This document shows, piece after piece, positions 47,516-57,094 of a DNA stretch of 64,000 nucleotides (within the stretch, counting starts at the first letter, position 1; each line of letters opens with the position of its first letter). Made by a program: the position numbers and the translations under genes. The notes beneath the pieces were generated by a model. The model was not told the origin of the DNA, did not search any database, and saw nothing but the letters and a program-made list of their open reading frames with translations. Origin of the DNA: Rhizophagus irregularis. Lineage: Eukaryota > Glomeromycota > Glomeromycetes > Glomerales > Glomeraceae. The stretch spans positions 1,674,001 through 1,738,000 of the forward strand of contig NC_089457.1 of NCBI RefSeq assembly GCF_026210795.1, given 5' to 3'.

Positions 47516-49995
47516 AATTTTATTTAACGAACGTCACTAACGTTCGTTTTCATATTTTTAGGTCCTGGATGCTGAAGATCAGCTCCGGACTCTTATTTTG
47601 AAGGTAAAAATCTTCGAAATATTTTTTTTTTATATTTTAACTTTAACGAACGTTAGTTACGTTCGTTTTTGTATTTTATATGTCCTGACGCCAAAAAATA
47701 GCTCCAGACTTTACTTTGAAAGTAAAACCTTTGAAAAAAAAAATATTTTGTTTTATTAACTTTATTGACGAACGTTAACTAACGTTTCGTCTTATTTTTT
47801 TTAGATAAAGGAAGCCGAAACTGAGTTCCGGGCTCCTATATTGAAGGTGAAACAAACCTTTGAAAAAAAAAATTAATTTTTTTTAAAATTAATTTATATT
47901 GACGAACGTTAACTAACGTTTCGTCTTTTTTTTTAGTTAAAGGAAGCCGAAAGACAAACCGGACTTCCATATCGAAGGTAAAACCTTCAAAAAATATATA
48001 TATATATATTTTTTAACTTTATTGACGAACGTTAACACCGTTCGTATTTCCTTTTTTTTAGGTAAAGGAATCCGAAAACGAGTTCTGGGCTCCTATATCG
48101 AAGGTAAATTTAACCTTCGAATTTTTTTTTCTTTTTATTTAAACGAACGTTCACTAACGTTCGTTATTCTTTTTTTAGGTAAAGGAAGTCGAAAGAACTT
48201 CCATATCAAAGGTAAAATCTTCGATTTTTTTTATTATTTTATTTAATGAACGTTACTAATTCTAACGTTCATTTTTTTACTTTTCATAGGTACAATTGTA
48301 CAAGAAACTGAAAGGCAGGTTCCGGTCTCCTGTTTCAAAGGTAAGGCTTCGAAATTTCATTTTACTTTTTTTCTTTTATTTTAGCGAAACGTTTACTAAC
48401 GTTTCAGCTTTCTTTTTTGTAGGCCCATGGCTTTCTGGAGCTTCATTTCGAAGGTTATATCCTTTATATCCTTCAAAAATATATTTTTTTTATTAGTTTT
48501 TTTTTTACAAACGTTAACTAACGTTCGTTTTCATTTTTGTAGGTCCAAGACGCCGAAGGTACGTGTCTCGTACTTGATTTCGAAGGTAAATAACTTTCAA
48601 AAAAAAAGGGTGTCTTTTTTTTTAACGAACGTTCACTAACGTTCATTTTTCTCTTCTTTATAGGTCCAGGATGCCGAAGGACTTTAATTTCGAAGGTAAA
48701 CTTCAATTTTATTTTTTATTTTTTATTCTTTTTTTGTTTATTTTAACGAAACGTTATTAACGTTTCGATTTTTTTTAGGTTTCCGGCTCTCCCGAACTCT
48801 CCTGGACTGAATTTCAAAGGTATTTTTTTGAAATTCTTTTATTTCTTTATTTTATTTTATTTTTGTAAAAGAACGTTAACGTTCTTTATTCTTTTTTTTA
48901 GATTTTCGGCTCTCTGGTTCCAGCCTGAACGGAATTTTCAACATGGTTAGTTTCGTAATGAACTTTTCGTTACGAAACACATTTTTTATTTTATTTTATT
49001 TAAACAAAACGTTACTAACGTTTCGATTTCTTTTTCTTTTTCTGGTAGCCACCTGGATTGGACGGAATTTCGAAGGTGAAATTCAAAATTATTTTATTTT
49101 TATTTTTTATTTGAACGAAACGTAGATTAACGTTTCAATTTTTACTTTTTGCAGGTTTACGGCTTCTGGATGGAATTTTGAAGGTAAAATTCCTTCAAAT
49201 TCTTTTATGTTTTTTTTTATTTAGCGAAACATTTTCTAACGTTTCGTTTTTTTTTGGTAGGTCATCATCATTCGAAAAAGAATTTTGAAGGTAAAACTTC
49301 AAAATTCTTCATTTTTTTTTTGTTGTTTTTAATTTGCGAAACACTTACTAACGTTTCAGTTGGTTTTTTTTTGTAGGATTTTTGTTCTCTGGCTCCTGGA
49401 CGAAAGAATTTCAAAGGTAAACTTCAAAATTCTTATTTTTTTGTTACTTTAATTTACGAAACGTTTACTAACGTTTCAGTTGTTTTTTTTGCAGGGTTTT
49501 GGTTCTCCGGCTCCTGGACGAAAGAATTTTGAAGGTAAACCTTTAAAATTCTTTTTTATTTTTTATTTTATTTTTCTTTAACGAACATTCTACTAACGTT
49601 CATTTTTCCTTTATTTTTTAGGTTCCGGCTCCATTTGAAAGAACTTCGAAGGTATAACACTTCAAAGTTTCTTTTTTTTAATTTTCTTTAACGAACGTTT
49701 TACTAACGTTCGTTTTCTTTTATTTTTTAGGTCCTATCTCTCATTTGAAAGAACTTTGAAGGTAATGACACTTCAAAGTTCTTTTTTTTTAATTTTCTTT
49801 AACGAACATTTACTAACGTTCATTTTTCTTCTATTTTTAGGTTCCGGACTTCCATTTGGAAGAACTTCGAAGGTAATAATACTTTGAAGTTATTTTTTTT
49901 ATTTTTCTTTAACGAACGTTTTACTAATGTTCATTTTCTTTATTTTTTAGATCCTGGAATTTCATGTCAAACATTTCGAAAGTAATAACTTCGAA
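47516..49995 (+). repeat. Hairpin satellite, plus-oriented array (about twenty units)
   Basis: Units of about 100-120 bp: palindrome AACGAACGTTNACTAACGTTCGTT (or AACGTTTCG form), T-rich run ending (T/C)AG, a variable 31-51-nt segment, then AAG|GTAA with an inverted partner TTACCTTCGAA. The palindromes change together in both arms (CGTTCG versus GTTTCG types), so pairing is kept while sequence drifts. It is the mirror image of the array at 39720-41060. Confidence 0.85.
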
Positions 49996-50224
49996 ATTTG
50001 TAACAAATATCTCTGATTTTCTATTTTGTTTTTTGTTTGTTGGAATCAAACCAACTGGAACAATGTTCCAAACCATTAACAACATGTAAATGTGCAGTAA
50101 AAAGATGATGAATAGCAATGACTAGTAATAGATTTCAATTGTATTTGTAAACTTGTTAATATATAATAAAAAAGTAATTTTGATTATATAAATAAATTAG
50201 TAATTAATGCAATAAATTAATTTG

Positions 50225-50420
50225 TATTATTGTGACGCAGATTTTTACTGAAAAAAATTGCTGAGATATTTCGAAGGTTTTTTATTTAAAAATCTGCGCA
50301 GAACTTTGTTATTTATAAAATCTGCGCAGTTTTTTATTGGATTTTTCCTCTAATGTTTTGCGCCAGAGTATAAGATCTGCGCAGATATAATTTCTGAAAA
50401 TCTGCGCAGATCTGCTCCCC
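50225..50420 (-). repeat. Right subterminal repeats of the 4.87-kb element
   Basis: ATCTGCGCAGA palindromes occur five or more times between 50285 and 50420, close to the right TIR. They correspond to the boxes at the left end. The stretch 49995-50225 holds no gene. Confidence 0.8.
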
Positions 50421-51390
50421 AAAAAATTTCCCGATGTGTTCTGTAGCATACTGAATATTTAATTTCATCAATTCACAGGTTTCACATAAATCAGACTTTG
50501 AAGACATAAACTGAAGCGATGGTATCAGAAGTTTCCAGATTTTACGAAAAGTTGATTCAGCTATAACACGTATTTCTTCTCCATATTCATTTTCATAAGC
50601 TTGAATATAATCACGGTATACTGATGCATAGCTATAACTTATTGGTAGAAATACAACCGGCATAGATATTTTGCTAAATTTCCGCCCAGGTGAAGGTAAA
50701 CCATGTATATCAGAATAATTCTTTAAAAAATTGTAAATTTCACATGACATAATTTATTTCAACACGATTCATATTTTTTGGACCTCTACCAGTGTTACCA
50801 TGTATACGTTCTTCAAGGCCATATTCTCGAAAATGCTTTATTAAATTATCTAAATGTGTATGACCAATCCCAACAAGATTTTCATATGTGATACGACAAA
50901 TTGGAAGACTGTTATTAAAACAATATTTGAAACGACAATTTTTCCTATTATTGGTATTTTGAAAAGTCATAAGCTGTCCTTTAACAACTACGTCTCGTAT
51001 ATTTTTGTCTAAACTTTCAAATTCTAACCGATGCGCAAGAAACTGTTCATAACCAATTTTTTCAAAACACTTAACTTGACATGAGCATTTTCCTTTATCA
51101 AAAAACTCCTTTACTTTTAATTTCAACTCATCATAAATTTTATCTTCAATATAATTATCATAATTTTCTGTAAATTCGAAGTCATTTAAACGCATTTCTT
51201 CAAAATTTTCTTTAAGATTTTCAATATTGTTATAGTCATTATTAGAAGCAACTTCAATTTCTCCATCTAATGTACTTTTTTCGTTATCAGAATCTGAATT
51301 TTCGATAAAATAAGTATTTTCCAGGTCCATTAAAGCGGCTGATATATTTTCATTTGCACCATCTTTATTAAAATAAATTCCATACTCCAT

Positions 51391-52488
51391 ATTATTTAAT
51401 GGGAATAATACGCAAAAATACGATAGTTTTTAAAATAAAATACAACGACAATAAGTTAAATTTTATGCCCTTTTTACTATTTTATTATACTTCAAAAACC
51501 TTATTTTCTAAAAGGCTAGACCTTTGGGCATATGACTATCACAAAATCTCGAAATCACGTGATCGGTCATAACCCCGGGTTTTGCTGCGCAGGTCCCCAT
51601 ATATTAAAAAACACTGCAATCATATTTAGCACATGCTTTAGATTAACCATATAAATAAGTCATTTGAATTGCGTAACTCTACTCCTATTCATTGCCAATA
51701 TTACACAAGACCAAAAAAGGAAATTTTATTTCTGGCAAAAAACTGAAATTTTGGATTACACAGAATTCTATAAAAGGAAATTTATAGTTACGCAAATTTC
51801 CAAAAAAGGAAATTTTATCTTCTGTTACTTTTCAGAGAAATTAAAAAATTGTATTGCTCAAATTTTCAAAAAAGGAAATTCTTTGCAGATCTTTTAATTC
51901 TGGCTGGAATTATGCCATTTTAATACATATTAACTGTTGTCGTAGATAACGGGTGAACACTAGTTGTCTTTTTACAATCACTAGATACCAAGAAATTTAG
52001 CAAAATGTTAAATGGTGCAGTAAACATAAATCAAAAAATATTATAATGCTGATGTTAAATATTTTGTTGAATAACTCATCGGCCAGTGATTGTAAAATGA
52101 TAAAACTACCACCATTCGATTCATCTCAGTAAGACGATTCTAACAAATTATGATATATCTTTGTATGATTATTAGATACCAAGTTATTTAATATATTCTT
52201 TATATAACTGTGATTATAAACAGTTCTTTTTAATATAAGATTTTTGAGGATAGGTGTGATAGTGACTATAGATAGATTGTGACTATATAGGATATATTTT
52301 AATAATAAAGTGTTTTGAACATTCAACTGGTGTGACTATATAGTAGAATGTAACTATAATGGAAGTGACTATAAAAGAAGTTGACTGTAGTATATTTAGA
52401 ATAAATTAATAATGATTTGTAAAATACTTTTAAAAATATTTTTAAAAAATGCATATTAGATTTTTAAAATATTTTGAATTTTTGTCTA
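51391..52488. other. Intergenic AT-rich DNA upstream of the transposase-like gene
   Basis: No credible gene. At 51540-51610 there is a more GC-rich patch with ATCACGTGAT and ACCCCGGGTTTTGC, perhaps part of the promoter or the terminal region of the transposase-like gene. At 51700-51890 TTTCCAAAAAAGGAAATTTT recurs three times as a self-complementary motif. From 52250 to 52390 GTGACTATA recurs several times. Confidence 0.5.
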
Positions 52489-53168
52489 TTTAATTGGTGA
52501 TCTGCGAGTCAAGTAGTGAAAACGATAATAAAATTTGACGGAAATTTATTAATTAAAAGCTGCATTTCTGAATGTGGTGTTGTTCATGAATTTCTCTAGC
52601 CAAATGTTTAAATAACGCCATTTTGCTTTAATGAAATAGTTTTCCACAGTTTTCCCACCAATCTCATGCAAAAAAAACCATAATGTAACATTAGAAAAAA
52701 GTCCAATTTCTAAGAGATCTGAGATTTGAAAGACAAAAACTAGTTTTATCATACCATATCACTTGTATAATGAGTGTGAAAAAGTTTTGAATTTGTCGGT
52801 TTAGAAGTTATTACAGCATAGTTTACTAATAAAATATATCAAAAATAAAGCAATATGCATGAAAGTTTAGTGAAATATAAAAATATTTCCATAATTTGTA
52901 CTTTTAAAACCTTAGTTTACCTAATAACATAGTAAATGCCGCGTGCTTTCAAGGTAAACTTCGTCAAAAAAAAGTTTTACACTTTGTAGCTTTGAAAAAT
53001 AAAAGTGTGACATTTACTTTATTGTTTGTGTTATTTTTAGTAAACTATGCTTTATAGTTTTTGTTACATCGAAATCATTAAAGTCGGCGTATTACGACAA
53101 ATTAGTATATGATTTGCGTCAAATTTTATATGTAATTTCTCTAGTTGACTCGCGGATCGTCAATTAAG
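52489..53168. mobile_element. MITE, 680 bp, TA-flanked
   Basis: The ends TTTAATTGGTGATCTGCGAG and the reverse complement of the right end, CTTAATTGACGATCCGCGAG, match over about 57 bp with roughly eleven differences, including GCGAGTCAA and AATTTGACG. TA lies on both sides (52487-52488 and 53169-53170), which suggests a Tc1/mariner-type helper. Inside is a second inverted pair, AGCATAGTTTACTAA (52815-52829) with its complement at 53037-53051. A 67-codon minus frame (52549-52752) is unrecognised and probably not a gene. Confidence 0.8.
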
Positions 53169-53289
53169 TATAAAATAAGTATATATTTTTGCATTAAATT
53201 TATTATTATATTTAAAAATAAAATTAGTAATTACTTTACAGAAACCTTGAAAATTTGAGCGATATTAAATTAATATAGAAACAATATAC

Positions 53290-53880
53290 AATTCATATCA
53301 CACCGATATTGATTGTTGTAACGATATTGTTATGATATTGATTTGATATTATCACTGTATCATTAAAATTTAACACAAAGATATCATGATGTTGTTTATT
53401 TAAAGAATTATCTGATTGACATCACTTTAATATTATTACAATAATGATAATTTTTTAAAAAATTAAAATTTATTTATGATATCAATTTGAGATCATTACT
53501 GCATTTTCACAATTATTGTGAAGATATCATAACGATATCTATTTATAAGGATTATTAAATTAACATTGTTTTAACATTATTACGATGACAATAATTTTAT
53601 TTAAAAATTAAAGCCTATTTATGATATTGATTTGACATTATTACTGCATTTTCACAATTATTGTAAAGATATCACAACGATATCTATTTAAAGGATTATC
53701 TAATTGACATTGTTTTAACACCATTGCGATGACAATAATTTTATCTATTTTATCTAAAAATTAAAGCTTATTTATGATATTAATTTGACATTATTACTGC
53801 ATTTTCACAATTATTATAAAAATATCATAGCGATATTTGTTTAGATATTATTTTGATATCATATATCTTTATTAATAAAA
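53290..53880. repeat. Tandem repeat with a 145-153-bp unit (about four copies)
   Basis: Copies share ACTGCATTTTCACAATTATT (53498, 53643, 53796) followed by AAGATATCA and CGATATCTATTTA. An older copy precedes them at about 53355. The unit is rich in GATATC-like palindromes. No gene. Confidence 0.8.
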
Positions 53881-54529
53881 CAAATCAATTACAATAAAAT
53901 AATATAAAAATAGTTGCACAGTGAGAAGTCAAAACTAAAATTACTCTATTGACATGACTTTACTAAAAATGGCTATTTTTTTGAAATACTTTTATAATAT
54001 TCTTATTATACTTCTGTAATACTGACATTATTTTGTAATGATTGAAATTGTTTTTATGTATTTTGCAATTAATTACAATATTATATCACAAGGGCTTAAT
54101 AAAAGTATTACAAATCATAATTTCAAAATAATTTAAACATTACGTTGCAATAATATTTGTAATGGATTTATTATTAATAATACTAGAAAATAGAAACCGT
54201 TAGGTCTGGAACGAAAAAATTTTGTTAATTAATTTACTTTTGTAGCATTGCGAATTTAAGGTTAGATAAGAAATGTAGTAATCATAAATTCATAAATATC
54301 AAATGTAATAATTGAATGTATATGTTAATAAAATTTTTTATTATTTGTAAAATGAATATACTATTATCACATGTTAATTATTAACAACAATTGAAAATAA
54401 ATTCGTAAAGCATAAATGGTCACTAATATTTATTCTAAATATAGTAATCTGGCATGATGATTATCATATGCGATGATCGATTAACAAAAGTAAAATACAA
54501 GCCACTATGGAGTTTCTCTATAGCATGCA
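53881..54529. other. AT-rich intergenic DNA
   Basis: No gene or ordered repeat found. A short motif, GAAACCGTTAGGTCTGGAACG near 54193, is similar to ACGGTAACCGTTGGTGCGTC near 61991, so it may be part of a dispersed repeat. Confidence 0.4.
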
Positions 54530-55998
54530 TAATGGATAATAAATTCATAAGCCGTGACGCACTTCGAAAACATAAAGCTAGAGAAAATAAAACATCTAGT
54601 CAATGTGAAATACGTCTTGCAAAGTAACGTAAAATTATGCAGTAAAAAAAGGCAAGAGAAAATACAAATGCTGAAAAGAGAAAGGCGCATGGCTCACGTA
54701 ACAAAGAATAAAAATGCGTAAAGTTAGCAATGGAAATGGACGAACAATGTGAAAAACGCCTTAGCTACCACTGTGAACAAAGAAAATACCTGAAAAACAT
54801 TCAAAATATAACGACCTAAGACTTGAATTCGCAACAACAAAATCTGCAGCAAAAGTTTCAAGATAATGGCACAGATGGTGTAGAAGATAACAGTGCAGAA
54901 AATAATGCAGAAAATGGTGCAGACACATACTGATGCCGGTGTATTTAGTGAATTCAAGCGAGATCTTCTAAAGAAATTTTGTAACAAAGTTAATAAATTT
55001 AAACATTCACTCTGCACAATGTGCAATGAAAGTTTTTCATCTATTGTAATTATAGGGGGAATGCTAACATTGCCATAAAGAGAAGTAGCCAAAAAAATTT
55101 TCAAAAGATAACAATATGGATTCAGACGAAGAACCTGATGAACTTCGTGATCTCACAGAAGTTAAGGAAATGTTGGTTGTATGAGTATTTTCTGTGATGT
55201 CAGTTTATAGACTTCGTAGAGGTTAGCATAGATATTGAGGAAACGTTATCAACTTTCCTCAAGATGTCCAAAAATTTGCTTCAAAGCTTTCTAGATATCT
55301 ATCTTTATTAGATGTGCTTGTTATATGTCATCAATCTGCGAGCAATGCGGAAGCGTTTAGGGATTTCAAAGTTCATTGTGGTAAGGTCACTCAAGCGTTA
55401 GTCTAGTTAAAATAAAATAATCATTACTACGCTGACGTAATCATCAATCATAAAATTCTCCAGTTTTTGCCAATTAATGGCACAATTAATGACCAACTTT
55501 AAGATATTAATGATGATGTTGTGACGAAAATGAGGATGACATTATTACACGTATCTTCGTTCCACTTCCACCATCAGCCAATCGGAAAGATACTGCTATT
55601 AAAAATATACTCAATTGAAAACAAAATGAAAATCATCCTATAATGTGGCCACAAATAAATGAAAATCCTGTTAATGAATTCCAAATGCCAGGTTATATAG
55701 TATGCGCATTCCTAACCTTATATCTGACTGGAAGTGCAGACCTTTGCGCAGAACGCATTAAAGATATAAAGCCTGCCAAGTATTTCAGGTACCTTCTTTA
55801 ATACAAGAATAGAAGATTTGCGTGTCATGCTCATTGGCAGTATTTTGCATTGAATTTCCAGATGTGTTAGCGGGCACTACAAGAAGGAAAGGTATACATT
55901 AAGCAAAATATTACTGATGCGCAAATTACCATTACAGATATTCAAAAAGAATTACCCAAGGCGATAACTATATGGCCAATAGAATCATGCGATTTGGA
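54530..55998 (+). pseudogene. Helitron-type protein N-terminal region, decayed
   Basis: In several frames one can follow the start of a Helitron-type replication protein as it occurs in these fungi: a basic repeat region (RDALRKHKAREN, then SQCEIRLAK), an Asn/Gln-rich linker (DNGTDGVEDNSAENNAENGA), then FSEFKRDLLKKFCNKVNKF with LCTMCNESF. Further on come FVPLPPSANRKDTAI, NENHPIMWPQINENPVNEFQ and GYIVCAFLTLYLTGSADL, which precede the Rep-type domain. Many stops and frameshifts are present. The match ends at about 55998 in MRFG, where a small inverted-repeat element is inserted; no continuation is seen beyond it. The domain identification comes from my memory of the family. Confidence 0.65.
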
Positions 55999-56929
55999 CA
56001 TATGGGCTGATTTGTCTACTCTGCATTAAAAAGAGTTATTGAATTGATTTGCACAATTTTCGTTACTCAAAATTGTTTTGTAATACCAAAAAATCATCTG
56101 ATTGATGATCACTTGACTAAATAATAAGTTGAACAAAAATTTACATTTGCGAAACTTAAATTATTAAATGTAAAAGAGGTGTGTTTCACTAATAAAAAAC
56201 CCATTTCTCATATACTGTATATGGAATTTTTAACATATATTATTAAAAAGTAAGTATATTTTAATAAAATATAAAGTAAAATAAAAATTTATATAGTCTT
56301 AGTAGCTATAAATGTTTATAAAAGTATAATAAAAATATCATATAAAAGACTAATGGTATCATAATAGATATTTTCAAACAATAAAAATAGTTATTTTATG
56401 TCAGAATTTGTATTACCATCTTTAGACGCAAATATATCAAGATTCACTGATCTGTTTTCTATAATTTTAGACTCGTTGGAAAGCCCTTGTTCTGGACTTT
56501 ATAGGCGAAAAAAGAGCTCGCCGATTGAATCATTAGATCCAGAGATATTTACGTTTAAAGTTGAGGTACAAACTTTTAACATGCTTAAATGCAAATATCT
56601 TGGGATCCACTGATCCGTTTTTTATAAATTTAGGCTCTTCGGAAAGCCCTTGATCTGGTCTATATGAGCGAAAAAAGAGCTTGCCGATTGGATCATTAGA
56701 TCTGGAGATATTTACGTTTAAAGTTGAGATACAAATTTTTAATATATATAGTAAGTGCTAAGAATTATATTAATTTAAAAGAAATATTTACCAACTTATA
56801 GTATAATAACATTAAATAAAAGTTTTTTAATACTCACCCCCAATTTACTGTATATTATATAGTATTTTGTATGATAAAAATGTAATAAAATCAATATTTT
56901 AATTAAAGGTAGACAAATCAGCCCATATG
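55999..56929. mobile_element. MITE-like element with 21-bp perfect inverted repeats
   Basis: The 21-bp segment at 55999-56019 (CATATGGGCTGATTTGTC...) is repeated exactly in inverted orientation at 56909-56929. The left end lies in the Helitron remnant, so this is probably an insertion of about 930 bp. Because the outer CATATG is itself a palindrome, the target duplication (perhaps ATAT) cannot be fixed. It contains a 163-bp tandem duplication and no protein gene. Confidence 0.7.
56428..56750 (+). repeat. 163-bp tandem duplication
   Basis: Two copies start GCAAATAT at 56428 and 56591 and share GAAAGCCCTTG, CGAAAAAAGAGC and GATATTTACGTTTAAAGTTG. About a tenth of positions differ. A 71-codon frame across the first copy is not conserved in the second and is not a gene. 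Confidence 0.8.
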
Positions 56930-57094
56930 CTAAAAAATACAATATCGTGATTTGAATTTTATTCTCAAAATATCAGATTAACTATTAAAAATAGATGTTT
57001 ATAATACAGTTTATAAGTAGTAATTTATTAATAGACTATAAATATTATTTATGAATCTGATTTTTATTAAATTTTAATAAATTATAAAGAATAA

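Larger units (their letters stand above)
45569..50436. mobile_element. Non-autonomous TIR element full of hairpin satellites, 4.87 kb
   Basis: Perfect 16-bp ends, CATCGGGAAATTTTTT and AAAAAATTTCCCGATG, bound the element. The host frame is restored if the element and one TG (45567-45568 or 50437-50438) are removed, so the smallest reading of the target duplication is TG. No transposase frame is present. Next to both ends are repeated TCTGCGCAGA-like boxes. The interior is two hairpin arrays. The superfamily is not known to me. Confidence 0.85.
44776..51390 (-). pseudogene. Transposase-like gene (DUF7869-type), split by a 4.87-kb element
   Basis: The N-terminal part (51390-50740) has an acidic region followed by CSCQVKCFEKIGYEQFLAHR and GNTGRGPKN. 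One base is missing near 50745, and the frame then continues to 50439 with SSKSDLCETCELMKL. After the inserted element (45569-50436) the gene resumes at 45568 and runs to about 44776, with CDNCVGQNKNN, PGHTKFICDSCFGLIK and YHH-type FYFTSRYPG. These C-terminal signatures are those of the DUF7869 group, thought to be derived from transposase or RNase H-like domains. The true C-terminus is missing: after YPG the frame reads foreign DNA to a stop at 44606. Removing the insertion on paper, with one TG, joins both halves in frame, which shows the gene came first. Confidence 0.78.

Noticed and set aside
46330-49995. Repeats separated by variable spacers, superficially like a CRISPR array
   Set aside because: The context is eukaryotic. 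The palindromes differ from unit to unit, spacers vary from 31 to 51 nt and there are no cas genes.
47516-49995. A real protein gene built of about twenty micro-exons
   Set aside because: The exon-like segments are 31-51 nt and not consistently multiples of three, and no flanking coding exons are seen. The structure is kept as a finding, not as a gene.
52549-52752. 67-codon minus frame in the MITE
   Set aside because: No recognised motif, and it lies in a non-autonomous element. It was not called as a gene.
54724-55104. 126-codon minus-strand frame rich in Cys and Phe
   Set aside because: It is antisense to the Helitron N-terminal relic, which has recognisable family phrases on the plus strand.
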